Shown here piece after piece: positions 42,961-51,394 of a stretch of DNA of 64,000 nucleotides. Both the position numbers and the translations under genes were made by a program. Under the pieces are notes generated by a model. The model had not been told where the DNA came from, searched no databases, and saw nothing but the letters and a program-made list of their open reading frames with translations. Position 1 is the stretch's first letter. Each line of letters begins with the position of its first letter. Origin of the DNA: JAXMAF01 sp046350555 (lineage in GTDB: Bacteria; Planctomycetota; Phycisphaerae; Phycisphaerales; SM1A02); NCBI GenBank assembly GCA_046350555.1, contig JAXMAF010000020.1, forward strand, positions 27,763 to 91,762, written 5' to 3'.

Positions 42961-44565
42961 ATGACACGTCGACTCACGAACGTCACCCCAACCGCTCCCC
43001 GGCCCGGCTTGCGCTCCGGCGGCCCGTCGATCCACGACGGGTGCAGTTCGGGGCTGGCTTCGCGCGGGCGCTCGGCGCCGACGCGCCGGCGCCTGCGCGT
43101 CGGACTGCTCGCCGCGCTCCTGGCCGCGCCGTTCGGCGTCCCGTTCGCGCCATCGACCGCGTCGTTCGCCGCGCCGCTCGTCGCCGACGACGATCTCGCG
43201 CCGGCGCGCGACGCCAGCGCGAAGTCCGACGCCAAGCCTCGCGACCAGGAGAAGCCGGCCACGGAGCCGTCGTCGGCGAAGGTCGCCGACAAGGCGACGG
43301 AGAAGCCGAGAACGGCCGAGGACGAGGCGCGCGAGGCGGCCAAGAAGGAGGTCGAGGCGATGAACCTCGAGCTCCAGAAGCTGACCGTCGAATACCAGCT
43401 CGCCCAGCAGCGACAGAAGAACCAGCTCGTCCAGTCGGAGCTCGCCAAGCAGGAGATCGCGACCAAGGCTGGCCTCGAGCAGGCCAAGCTGGAGGAACAG
43501 CTCGCGGCGATGAAGAACGAGGTGGCGCGGCTCTCCGCCGAGCTGGCGGTCGAGAAGGCGCGGCAGCAGAAGGCGACCGCGGCCACCGAGGCGAGGCTCG
43601 ACGACCAGTCCCTTGCATCCAAGGTCGCCAGCGCCGAGCTGGAGCGCCAGCTCGAGAAGGGCAAGCTCGAGGCGCAGCGGCTCCAGACGGAGAACCTCGT
43701 TCGGCAGGAGGAGCTCAAGCGGGCGCAGATGGAGGCCGCGGCGGCCAAGCAGGCGCTCGACTCCGAGCTCTACGCGATCAAGTCGAAGCTCGAGGTCCGT
43801 TCGACGCAGGACCAGGCCTCGGCGAAGGTGACCGCGCCCGTGCAGCACCCGCTCGATCCCGTCGATGGCAAGGCGCTGCGCATCAGCGACCGGAGGATTG
43901 CGCTCGACGGTCCGATCTTCTCGGGCACCGCGGACTTCGTCTGCGACCGGATCGACTACTTCAACAACAAGTCGACGACGGAGCCGATCTTCATCGTCAT
44001 CGACTCCAGCCCCGGCGGCTCCGTGATGGAAGGCTACCGGATCGTGAACGCCATCCGGAACAGCCCCGCGCCGGTGCACGTGCTCGTGAAGAGCTTCGCC
44101 GCCAGCATGGCCGCGGTCATCACGACGCTCGCCCCGCACTCGTACGCGCTGCCCAACGCGATCATCCTGCACCACCAGATGTCCAGCGGCATGAACGGCA
44201 ACCTCACGCAACAGAAGGAGCAGCTCGAGAACTCCCTCGAATGGGCGAAGCGGCTCGCCGAGCCCGTCGCGGCCAAGATGGGCATCACCTACGACGAGCT
44301 CGTGAAGCAGATGTACACCCACAACTCCAACGGCGACTGGCAGGAGTTCGGCGACAAGGCCAAGGGGCTCAAGTGGGTCGACACGATCGTGGAGGAGATC
44401 CGCGAGGAGGGCTTCCGCGACCAGCCCGGCGGCACGCGCGGTTCGCTGCCGTTCTGGATGGACAACATGCAGACCGATGCGAAGGGGAAGCCGTTCGTGA
44501 AGCTTCCGCCGCTGATGCCCTTCGACCACTACTTCATCTACGACCCGCAGGAGTTCTTCCGCTGA
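42961..44565 (+). CDS. Exported ClpP-like serine protease with long coiled coil
   Basis: 534 residues. After an Arg-rich start comes a hydrophobic export segment ('VGLLAALLAAPFGVPFA', ~50-66). A charged coiled coil spans ~110-280 ('ELAKQEIATKAGLEQAKLEE'). A ClpP/crotonase-fold domain follows from ~305: 'IFIVIDSSPGGSVMEGYRI', catalytic S382 in 'KSFAASMAAVI', and His 404/405 in 'AIILHHQMSSGM'. ClpP is normally cytoplasmic and works with ClpX/A; here an export signal and coiled coil suggest a periplasmic or membrane-attached protease of the ClpP/SppA type. There is no ATPase partner nearby. Confidence 0.82.
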   Translation: MTRRLTNVTPTAPRPGLRSGGPSIHDGCSSGLASRGRSAPTRRRLRVGLLAALLAAPFGVPFAPSTASFAAPLVADDDLAPARDASAKSDAKPRDQEKPATEPSSAKVADKATEKPRTAEDEAREAAKKEVEAMNLELQKLTVEYQLAQQRQKNQLVQSELAKQEIATKAGLEQAKLEEQLAAMKNEVARLSAELAVEKARQQKATAATEARLDDQSLASKVASAELERQLEKGKLEAQRLQTENLVRQEELKRAQMEAAAAKQALDSELYAIKSKLEVRSTQDQASAKVTAPVQHPLDPVDGKALRISDRRIALDGPIFSGTADFVCDRIDYFNNKSTTEPIFIVIDSSPGGSVMEGYRIVNAIRNSPAPVHVLVKSFAASMAAVITTLAPHSYALPNAIILHHQMSSGMNGNLTQQKEQLENSLEWAKRLAEPVAAKMGITYDELVKQMYTHNSNGDWQEFGDKAKGLKWVDTIVEEIREEGFRDQPGGTRGSLPFWMDNMQTDAKGKPFVKLPPLMPFDHYFIYDPQEFFR

Positions 44566-44603
44566 CCCCGACCGCCGGCCTTGGCGCGGCATGGGGACCC
44601 GGT

Positions 44604-44619
44604 TGGCACAGCGCTTGCT
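44604..44619 (+). promoter_or_regulatory. Candidate sigma-54 (-24/-12) promoter
   Basis: TTGGCACAGCGCTTGCT matches the RpoN consensus (TGGCAC-N5-TTGCW) with GG and GC exactly ten bases apart. It lies 19 bases before the ATG of the MtfA-type peptidase gene, giving a short leader. Whether rpoN exists in this genome cannot be seen here. Confidence 0.55.
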
Positions 44620-44637
44620 GATTCCAATGGTCCATCC

Positions 44638-45432
44638 ATGCTTCTCCGCGCCCTCCGCCGCCGCCGCATCCGCCGCGAGCCCTTCCCGCCCGGCTGGGAA
44701 TTGCTGCTCGACGAGCAGTTCGCCCACTGGGCGCGGCTGGGCGACGACGGCCGCGCGCGCCTGCGCGACGAGATCCGCTTCTTCATCGCCGAGCGCTTCT
44801 GGGAGGGATGCGCCGGACTGGAGATGACCGAGCGGATGCAGGTGATCATCGCCGCACAGGCGTGCCTGCTGCTGCTTGGACGGCCCGACCTCGAGTTCCG
44901 CAACGTCTCGACGATCCTCGTCTATCCCAGCGGCTACTTCGCCGGTCCGCAGCCGACTCCGGTGCTCGGCGGAACGCCGCGCGTGACGGACGGCGCGGGC
45001 ACGCCCGTCCTCGGCCAGGCGTTCGACCGCGGGCCTGTCATCCTGTCATGGCGACACGCCCAGGCGGGCGCATCCGACGCGGGCGACGGCGAGAACGTGG
45101 TGATCCACGAGTTCGCGCACAAGCTCGACATGCTCAACGGCGCCGTCGACGGCCAGCCGCCGATGAGCTCGCGCGAGCAGGCCCGGGCGTGGCATCGCAC
45201 GATGACCGACGCCTACGAGAAGCTCGCCAGCGAGGCCCGCATGCGCACGCGCATCGGCCCCTGGTCCGGGGCGCCCGCGCCGTCGGCGCCGATCCGGCCG
45301 TATGCGCTCACCAACCCCGCCGAGTTCTTCGCGGTGGCGACCGAGGTCTTCTTCGAGCGCGGGGCGGCGCTGCGCGCGTGGGACGAGGAGCTGTACGGCG
45401 CGCTGGCCGGCTTCTACAGGCAGGAGCCGTAG
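44638..45432 (+). CDS. MtfA-family zinc peptidase
   Basis: 264 residues from ATG 44638, the start nearest the domain and just after the sigma-54-like site. The zinc-peptidase motif H157-E-x-x-H161 is in 'VVIHEFAHKLDMLNG', with the downstream 'NPAEFFAVATEVFFERG' providing the third-ligand glutamates typical of MtfA/anthrax-lethal-factor-like metalloproteases. N-terminal 'LLLDEQFAHWARLGDDGRAR' also fits. E. coli MtfA is a cytosolic aminopeptidase that binds Mlc and modulates glucose uptake; in planctomycetes the target is unknown. Confidence 0.88.
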   Translation: MLLRALRRRRIRREPFPPGWELLLDEQFAHWARLGDDGRARLRDEIRFFIAERFWEGCAGLEMTERMQVIIAAQACLLLLGRPDLEFRNVSTILVYPSGYFAGPQPTPVLGGTPRVTDGAGTPVLGQAFDRGPVILSWRHAQAGASDAGDGENVVIHEFAHKLDMLNGAVDGQPPMSSREQARAWHRTMTDAYEKLASEARMRTRIGPWSGAPAPSAPIRPYALTNPAEFFAVATEVFFERGAALRAWDEELYGALAGFYRQEP

Positions 45433-45506
45433 CGCGTCGGGCTCGTGGTTCGCGTCGACCGGCCGCGCGGCGAGCGCGCCGCGCCGCCTCGGCGCTACGC
45501 TCCCGC

Positions 45507-46091
45507 ATGAAGCGGAATTCGTCCACTCGCAGCGGCCGCGCCCAGGCCGGCAGTCGTTCCCGCGCCCTCTCGATCGCGCCGCGCACCGGTGAATCGCAGC
45601 CGTTCGGCGTGCTCGTTCCCCGTTCGATCGCCCTTCCGGCGCGGACGTGCGCGTCGTCGGTCGCGAACCTCAACCGAGTCCTCGCCGACACGATGTTCCT
45701 GCGCGACCTGTACAAGAAGCACCACTGGCAGACGACCGGGCCGACGTTCCAGCAGCTTCACGAACTCTTCGATGCCCACTACGGGCAGCAGGCGGATCTC
45801 GTCGATGTGCTGGCGGAGCGCATCGCCATGCTCGGCGGCGTCGGCGTGGCGATGCCGCACGACGTCGCCGAGCTGGCCTCGATCCCCAGGCCGCCCCGCG
45901 GGCGGGAACCGGTCGCCGCCCAGCTCGCCCGGCTGCTCGAGGCGCACGAGACGATCATCGGCGAGTCGCGCACCTTCGCGGCGCAGGCCAGCGACCAGGG
46001 AGACGATGGAACCAACGACATGCTCGTCGGCCAGGTGATCCGGACCAACGAGATGCAGGCGTGGTTTCTCGCCGAGAACGCGGGGCGCTGA
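45507..46091 (+). CDS. dps: Dps-family DNA-binding ferritin-like protein
   Basis: 194 residues. The Dps core is clear: 'LYKKHHWQTTGPTFQQLHEL' and 'FDAHYGQQADLVDVLAERI', carrying the intersubunit ferroxidase His and Asp/Glu residues, then 'TNDMLVGQVIRTNEMQAWFL'. An N-terminal extension of ~45 residues rich in Arg/Ser probably binds DNA. Dps dodecamers store iron and protect DNA during starvation or oxidative stress. Start ATG 45507 is the only one giving this extension. Confidence 0.9.
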   Translation: MKRNSSTRSGRAQAGSRSRALSIAPRTGESQPFGVLVPRSIALPARTCASSVANLNRVLADTMFLRDLYKKHHWQTTGPTFQQLHELFDAHYGQQADLVDVLAERIAMLGGVGVAMPHDVAELASIPRPPRGREPVAAQLARLLEAHETIIGESRTFAAQASDQGDDGTNDMLVGQVIRTNEMQAWFLAENAGR

Positions 46092-46100
46092 CTCCGAACG

Positions 46101-46589
46101 CTACCAGTCGTTTTCGCGATCGAAGCGCTCGCGCTCGCGCTCCTTGCCGCGCTCGCGATCACGCCCCGGCTTGCCGCCCTTCGGCGGACGACCTTCCGGC
46201 GGCGGGCCCGAATAGGGCGCCTGCCTGAACGAAGGGCCGCTGCCGCGCGGCGAATACGAACGCTGGCCGCCATAGCCACCGCCTCCACCACCGCCGCCGC
46301 CACCGGGACCGGGACCACCCGGGCCACCGGGGCCGGAGCGGGGACCGCGAGGCTGCGCCTCGTTCACGACCAGCACGCGGCCGTCGATCTCCTTGCCGTT
46401 GAGCCCGGCGATCGCCGCGGTGGCCCCCTTCTGGTCGGCCATCGTGACGAACGCGAAGCCGCGCGATCGGCCGGTCTCGCGATCGATGCCGATGTAGACC
46501 TCCTGCACGGGGCCGAACGCCTCGAAGATCGGTCGCAATGAAGCCTCGTCCGCCGAGTAGCGGATGTTGCCGACGTAGAGCCTGGTCAT
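46101..46589 (-). CDS. RRM-type RNA-binding protein with Gly-rich tail
   Basis: 162 residues. A single RNA recognition motif covers residues 1-80, with RNP2 'RLYVGNI' and RNP1 'RGFAFVTM' plus 'GLNGKEIDGRVLVVNEAQPR'. The tail has a glycine run, an 'RSYSPRGSG' segment and a strongly charged Arg/Glu end ('RERGKERERERFDRENDW'), like cyanobacterial Rbp and plant glycine-rich RNA-binding proteins. It probably binds single-stranded RNA, possibly as a cold- or stress-induced chaperone. A promoter-like TTGACA/TATACT pair lies upstream. Confidence 0.92.
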   Translation of the reverse strand: MTRLYVGNIRYSADEASLRPIFEAFGPVQEVYIGIDRETGRSRGFAFVTMADQKGATAAIAGLNGKEIDGRVLVVNEAQPRGPRSGPGGPGGPGPGGGGGGGGGGYGGQRSYSPRGSGPSFRQAPYSGPPPEGRPPKGGKPGRDRERGKERERERFDRENDW

Positions 46590-46636
46590 GCAGTGATCCC
46601 TGAGCGGGCGGCCGCCGGGGCCGCGAAACGGCGGCG

Positions 46637-46662
46637 AGTATACCGCACCGCGCGGCTGTCAA
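46637..46662 (-). promoter_or_regulatory. Promoter-like hexamers upstream of RRM gene
   Basis: On the minus strand TTGACA (46662-46657) and TATACT (46642-46637) both match bacterial consensus boxes, but the spacer is only 14 bases. The TATACT is ~48 bases before the RRM start codon. The -35 box is embedded in the loop side of a hairpin (46651-46670). Confidence 0.35.
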
Positions 46663-46670
46663 CAGCCGCG
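46651..46670 (-). terminator. Short hairpin between glycosyltransferase and RRM genes
   Basis: CGCGGCTGT and ACAGCCGCG pair with a two-base loop, 10-30 bases past the glycosyltransferase stop. It may end that transcript before the promoter of the RRM gene. Confidence 0.45.
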
Positions 46671-46680
46671 GCCGCCAATC

Positions 46681-47706
46681 TCATCGGCTCCGCGCGTGGC
46701 GCGCGTAGGCCTCGACGAGGCATGCGGCCGAACGATCCCAGGTCAGGTTCCGCAGCACGTGGTCGCGAAGCGCCGTCGTGCGAGGCCGCTGCCACGCGCG
46801 CTCGAACGCGGCGCGGAGGTCGTCGGTTCGATCGGGATCGACGTACTCCGCGAGGTCGAGGAAGTAGTCGGGCGGTCCGCCGTTGCGCGTGATGACGATG
46901 GCCGCGCCGTGCACCGCGGCCTCGAGCGCCACGAGCCCAGTCCCCTCGTGCACGCTCGGAAGGCAGAAGACCCGGCAGCCGGCATAGAGCGACTCGAGCA
47001 GCTCCTGCGGCTGGATGCCGAGCAGCTTCACGTTGGGAAACCTGGCCGCCGCCTCCCGCACCAGGGCGAGGTTGCGCGTCTCCTCGGCGTTGCCAGCGAT
47101 GACCAGCGTGCGACCGGTGGGACCGACCGCCTCGATGAGACGGACCACGTTCTTGCGCGGCTGGTCGTACCGGCTCACGTGCAGCGCGTACTCGTCGGGC
47201 AGTCCGTGCGCCGCGCGGGCCGGGCCTGGATCCGCGGGTGGCGGCGGATCGACGCCGTTGAGCACGATCTCGGTGCGCTCGATGTCGACCCCGAGCCCCT
47301 CGACCACGCGGGCGCGCTCGTGCTCCGAGCGGCAGACGACGAGATCCGAGCCGAGCGCCTGGTCGCGATAGAGCCGCGGAATCGTGAAGATCTTGCGATG
47401 GACGCCGCCGACCCGCGCGGCCAGCCGGTAGTTGCGGTTGGACTCGTTCGTGTCGATGATCGGCGCGAAGACGAGCATCCTCACCCCGGCCGACCGCACG
47501 CCCTCGATCATGTGGAACGCGCCGCCGCCGAGGAAGAAGTGCGCGACGTCGATCGATCCTCGCTCGAAGGGCGTCCACGCCTCCATGAGCTCGACCTCGT
47601 GGCCGGCGCGGCGCAGGGCCTCCGCCTGCCGCAGCGCCTGCACGCGCACTCCGTTGCCGGGACCCGAGAGGCAGTAGACCGCGGGAAGCAGGAAGCCGAT
47701 GCGCAT
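46681..47706 (-). CDS. GT4-family glycosyltransferase
   Basis: 341 residues from ATG 47706 ('MRIGFLLPAVYCLSGPGNGV'). GT-B fold features: 'GNGVRVQALRQAEALRRAGH' near the N-terminus, 'EIVLNGVDPPPP' in the linker region and the C-terminal nucleotide-sugar site 'LPSVHEGTGLVALEAAVHGA' (E-x7-E motif). It transfers a sugar from a nucleotide donor to a lipid or polysaccharide acceptor in the cytoplasm. It is a lone gene, divergent from the neighbour, with no polysaccharide cluster around it. Confidence 0.9.
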   Translation of the reverse strand: MRIGFLLPAVYCLSGPGNGVRVQALRQAEALRRAGHEVELMEAWTPFERGSIDVAHFFLGGGAFHMIEGVRSAGVRMLVFAPIIDTNESNRNYRLAARVGGVHRKIFTIPRLYRDQALGSDLVVCRSEHERARVVEGLGVDIERTEIVLNGVDPPPPADPGPARAAHGLPDEYALHVSRYDQPRKNVVRLIEAVGPTGRTLVIAGNAEETRNLALVREAAARFPNVKLLGIQPQELLESLYAGCRVFCLPSVHEGTGLVALEAAVHGAAIVITRNGGPPDYFLDLAEYVDPDRTDDLRAAFERAWQRPRTTALRDHVLRNLTWDRSAACLVEAYARHARSR

Positions 47707-47909
47707 GGGTGGTTCGAGCCGATTCAATTCACGCGTGGCGTGCGGGCCGACGGAGGCGTCGCATGCGGGGAATCGAGCCCGCGGCCGCGCCGCGACGAAA
47801 CGCTCGAGACGGCCCCAGCGTAGTCGAAGGCGGCGCGGCCGCAAGGCGGATCGCATCCCTGCGGCGCGAGCGGCAAGGACCCGCGCCCGCCCGGCCACTA
47901 CCCTTCGGC

Positions 47910-49322
47910 ATGCGCTCGTCCAATCAACTCGACGGCTGGCTGCTCCGTCCATTCGCCGCATGGCTTGCCTTGGCGCTGACGTCCACGGCGTTCTCCGCCG
48001 GCACCGCGCTCACCGACGATCGGCCGCCGCTCGATCCACGGATCAACCCCGCCAAGATCACCGAGAGCGACCCGCCGCCCATGCCCGGCGCGGTGGCCCA
48101 GCCGCTTCCGGCGATCCATCGAATCGCCGATGGCCACGGCGCCGACACGCCGATGAGCGCCGAACACTTCGCGAAGGCCCGCGCCGCCGTCGAGCGCGGG
48201 CTGGCCTTCCTGCGCACGCGACAATCGCCGGGCGGCGCGTGGATGGTGAAGGCCCAGGCCGCGCCGACGGGCGAGCCCGCGAAGACCGAGCCGGTGGCGC
48301 TGGCGGTGACCGGGCTGGCGCTCAAGGCGCTCGCGCAGGCCCCGGGAACGTCGGCGGCGGGCGCTGGCGAGCGCGGCCCCGATGGACCGCCGCGCGACCC
48401 CGCGGCGGCCCGCGCCGTTGCGCTCCTGCTTCGGGCGCGCGGGCCGAACGGCCTCTACGACGGCGAGCAGATGACGACCTACGTCCACTCCTGCATCGCC
48501 TCGGGGCTCGCCAGCGTCGGGGGCGCCGAGGTCGCCGACGCGCTCCAGGCGGTCGTCGCGGCGCTCAAGACGGGCATCTGGGAACACGGCGAGGGACTCG
48601 ACGTGCGGCAGGACTGGTATGGCGGCGCGGGCTACGGCAAGAGCGGGCGTCCCGACCTCTCCAACACGCAGTTGATGCTCGACGCGCTGCATGACGCGGG
48701 CGTGTCGCCCGACGATCCGGCGGTGCAGGCGACCATCGCCTTCGTGAGCCGCACGCAGAACCTCAAGGCGACCAACGGCAGCGCGTGGGCGCAGGCGGGC
48801 GCGAACGATGGCGGCTTCGTCTACACCGCCGCCAACGGCGGCGAGAGCATGGCGAGCGAGGCGGCGAACGAAGGTCGCGCCGGCGAGAAGCTTCCCGCGG
48901 GCACCCCGCGCTCGCTGCGCAGCTACGGCTCGATGACATACGCGGGATTCAAGAGCATGCTCTACGCCGGTCTCTCGCGCGACGACGTGCGCGTGCGGGC
49001 CGCGTGGGACTGGCTGCGGCGACACTTCACCTTCGACGAGAACCCGGGCCTGGGTCAGCAGGGCCTCTTCTACTACTACGCCGCGATGTCGCGGGCGCTC
49101 GTCGCCGCCCAGCAGCCGACGATCGCGCCGCTCCGCGACGGTGTCGAGTCGACACCGGTCAACTGGCGCGAGGCGATGATCGATTCGCTCACGAAGCGCC
49201 AGCGCGACGACGGGAGTTGGGTCAATTCCGCCGACCGCTGGATGGAGGGCGACCCGGAGATGTGCACGATCGACGCCGTGCTCGCGCTCGAGGAGGCGCT
49301 CAAGCCCGCCGGCGGTCGATGA
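47910..49322 (+). CDS. Exported squalene-cyclase/prenyltransferase-repeat protein
   Basis: 470 residues from ATG 47910. A signal-like segment ('FAAWLALALTSTAFSAGTAL') is followed by α/α6-toroid repeats of the prenyltransferase/squalene oxidase type: 'AVERGLAFLRTRQSPGGAWM', 'ALDALHDAG'-like helices, 'YGSMTYAGFKSMLYAGL', 'WDWLRRHF', 'SLTKRQRDDGSWVNSADRW'. The catalytic DxDD of squalene-hopene cyclase was not found, so it is probably not a cyclase. Such proteins are common, uncharacterised planctomycete exports. Confidence 0.8.
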   Translation: MRSSNQLDGWLLRPFAAWLALALTSTAFSAGTALTDDRPPLDPRINPAKITESDPPPMPGAVAQPLPAIHRIADGHGADTPMSAEHFAKARAAVERGLAFLRTRQSPGGAWMVKAQAAPTGEPAKTEPVALAVTGLALKALAQAPGTSAAGAGERGPDGPPRDPAAARAVALLLRARGPNGLYDGEQMTTYVHSCIASGLASVGGAEVADALQAVVAALKTGIWEHGEGLDVRQDWYGGAGYGKSGRPDLSNTQLMLDALHDAGVSPDDPAVQATIAFVSRTQNLKATNGSAWAQAGANDGGFVYTAANGGESMASEAANEGRAGEKLPAGTPRSLRSYGSMTYAGFKSMLYAGLSRDDVRVRAAWDWLRRHFTFDENPGLGQQGLFYYYAAMSRALVAAQQPTIAPLRDGVESTPVNWREAMIDSLTKRQRDDGSWVNSADRWMEGDPEMCTIDAVLALEEALKPAGGR

Positions 49323-49355
49323 CGCGGGGCGCCATCGACCGCCGGCGGCGCGCGA

Positions 49356-50174
49356 TCACTTCCTGTCGGCGGGAACCGCGGGCGTCGCCGGCGGCGCTGC
49401 GCCCTTGCGCTTGTAGACGAGCTCCATCGACTTGAACTCCTTGCCGTCGGCCCCGGTGTTGAAGAAATCGACCTTCCTCGTGTTGTCGTCGACGAAGGTC
49501 ATCACCTGGCGGTACGGCACTTCCTTGCCCTGCACGGGATCGACCATCTTCCCGCTGGCGTTCATCGTCTTGCCGTCGGCGGACATCGTGCCGGATCCAT
49601 TGGTGATGCCGGTGCCCATGCTGTCGATCCACGTGAAGACGAACTTCCTGAGCACGTTGTCGTAGCCGGTCGTTCCCATCCCCTCGAAGGGCATGCCCAT
49701 CGCCTCGCCTCGGACGCGCTCGATGACGTAGCGCCCGCCCATCGCGGGCTCGAACCTCGAGGTCGCCTTGCTCGTCTGCGGCGGCGCGCCGGGCATGGTG
49801 AACTGGGTCACGTCAAGGTCCCACTCGCCGACCCAGCGCAGCAGCTTCGCGTGCTCGGGGCCAGGCGTCATGTACTTCGACCACGCCTCCATCATGGCGG
49901 CTTCGTCGGCGCCGCCCGCGGGCGCGCCGCCCTTCGCGGCATCGGCGGGCTTCGCGGGGGCGGGCTTGGCCGCGCCGGGCGCCGCGGCGGGCGGGGCGGC
50001 AGGCTTGCCGGCATCGGGGCGCGCGGGCGGCGTCGCGGGGCGCGCCGGGGCCGACGGCGGTGGCGCCGCGGGCTTCGTGGTGTCGTCGGATGCGAGCGCG
50101 ACCGCGGCGAGGGAAAGCGCCAAGGTCGAGGCGAGAGCGGGCGCGATGCGCCGGAACGGCTTCAGTGCGGACAT
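49356..50174 (-). CDS. Exported DUF1579-family protein
   Basis: 272 residues from ATG 50174 with GGAGGAG nine bases upstream. Signal peptide 'ALASTLALSLAAVALA', then a ~70-residue Pro/Ala-rich linker, then a DUF1579 β-domain: 'HAKLLRWVGEWDLDVTQFTM', 'RFEPAMGGRYVIERVRGEAM', 'GMGTTGYDNVLRKFVFTWID' and 'YRQVMTFVDDNTRKVDFF'. The domain is a lipocalin-like barrel of unknown ligand. Probably periplasmic. Confidence 0.88.
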   Translation of the reverse strand: MSALKPFRRIAPALASTLALSLAAVALASDDTTKPAAPPPSAPARPATPPARPDAGKPAAPPAAAPGAAKPAPAKPADAAKGGAPAGGADEAAMMEAWSKYMTPGPEHAKLLRWVGEWDLDVTQFTMPGAPPQTSKATSRFEPAMGGRYVIERVRGEAMGMPFEGMGTTGYDNVLRKFVFTWIDSMGTGITNGSGTMSADGKTMNASGKMVDPVQGKEVPYRQVMTFVDDNTRKVDFFNTGADGKEFKSMELVYKRKGAAPPATPAVPADRK

Positions 50175-50346
50175 GGTTGAGAACTCCTCCCTGTGCGAAT
50201 TGCTTCGAGGGATCGTTGCGATCGCCCAGCGCGATGGAGCGCCGCCCCCAATGGACGGACCAGCGCCGGGTGTTTGTTCGGTACCGGAATACGTCATTTC
50301 GGCTGCGTCGGCAAGCGACGACGATCGGCGCTTCATGCGCATCATG

Positions 50347-50450
50347 CGCATTCCACAAGAACTCCATGCGTTCGACCCCCTCCCCACCCTCGCATCTGGG
50401 CGCGGGGCTGGGCCTTGGCCGGGGCGCGGAGAGTCGACCGGGAGGCGCAT
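50347..50450 (+). repeat. Interspersed ~105-bp repeat, copy 8 (degenerate)
   Basis: The left half is well kept (ATTCCACAAGAACTCCATGC then GTTCGACCCCCTCCCCACC); the right half retains GAGAGTCGACCGGGAGGCGC. It lies in the gene-free gap 50175-50547 between the divergent DUF1579 and moaB genes; nothing else was recognised there. Confidence 0.65.
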
Positions 50451-50547
50451 CGGTGCCGTCGGCCGCGGGTACCATCGGCCGCTTCGTCCGCGGCGCCGTC
50501 GCGAGCCATCCTCGCCCGCGAACCGGCCCGCGAGGCTCTTCGCCTCC

Positions 50548-51090
50548 GTGTCCCCCACCGCACACGCCGCCGCCGCCGCTGAGCTCGCTCGACGCGAACC
50601 GGTGCGCTGCGCGGTGCTGACGATCAGCGACACGCGGACGATCGAGAACGACGACAGCGGCGCGACCATCGTCCAGCTCCTCGAGCAAGGGCACCATCGC
50701 GTCGTCGACCGCGGGCTCGTGCGCGACGATCCACCGACGATCCGAGCCACGCTCGAGGAATGGATCGACGACCCGCGCGTGCAGGCGATCCTCACCACCG
50801 GCGGAACCGGAATCGCCCGGCGCGATGGCACGGTCGACGTGGTGCGAGCCCTGCTGACCGCCGAACTCGAAGGCTTCGGCGAGCTCTTCCGCGTCCTGAG
50901 CTACGAGCGCGTCGGCGCCGCGGCGATGCTCAGCCGAGCCGTCGGCGGAATCGTGGTGCGCGGCGCCGGCACCGACGACGCCACCTTCGTCTTCGCGATG
51001 CCCGGATCGGTCGACGCCGTGACCACCGCCATGGAGCGCCTGATCGTCCCGGAACTCGCCCACCTCGTCTGGGAACGACGGCGCGGTTGA
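50548..51090 (+). CDS. moaB: Molybdenum cofactor biosynthesis protein MoaB/MogA
   Basis: 180 residues from GTG 50548. Signature 'VRCAVLTISDTRTIENDDSG' at the N-terminus, 'AILTTGGTGIARRDGTVDVV' (TTGGTG molybdopterin-binding loop) and 'VVRGAGTDDATFVFAMPGSV' near the end. It belongs to the MoaB/MogA family that adenylates molybdopterin before molybdenum insertion. The start is a GTG preceded by Ala-rich codons; an internal start near 'RCAVLTISD' is less likely. MoaE and a MoaD-like protein are encoded elsewhere in the window. Confidence 0.92.
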   Translation: MSPTAHAAAAAELARREPVRCAVLTISDTRTIENDDSGATIVQLLEQGHHRVVDRGLVRDDPPTIRATLEEWIDDPRVQAILTTGGTGIARRDGTVDVVRALLTAELEGFGELFRVLSYERVGAAAMLSRAVGGIVVRGAGTDDATFVFAMPGSVDAVTTAMERLIVPELAHLVWERRRG

Positions 51091-51187
51091 TGGCCCGACG
51101 AGGCCGGGAACCGACGCACCTCGAAAGTTCGCACAATCTTCCCGGCAGGCGCTGTCAGGAACGCGCCGCCGAACGCTAACAAGGGGG

Positions 51188-51215
51188 CCCCGCGCTCATG
51201 CGCCGCGTCGCGGGG
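51188..51215. terminator. Hairpin after moaB
   Basis: CCCCGCG and CGCGGGG form a 7-bp stem with a 14-base loop, ~100 bases past moaB. A second small stem GACCGG/CCGGTC follows at ~51220. The 304-base gap 51091-51394 otherwise shows only an AGAGAGGTG ribosome-site candidate before the next gene. Confidence 0.35.
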
Positions 51216-51394
51216 CGGGACCGGGTCGACCGGTCGCCGCCGCGGATCGTCCCTCCCGGGCGCCGTCGTGTGCCCGGACGACGTCCGCATGGCGGGGATC
51301 CGTCGACGGTCGTGTCGCGCGGCGAGCAGCGGATGTCGAGGCGGATCCCGTGGAGGCGACCGCCGGCGTCCGATCCCCTGGAGAGAGGTGTTGA

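Noticed and set aside
38704..44727. A ~2000-codon open frame on the minus strand, antisense to the kinase end, isomerase, xylulokinase and ClpP-like genes
   Set aside because: Its translation is Arg/Ala/Glu-biased low-information sequence and lies opposite well-supported genes; long antisense frames are expected at this GC content.
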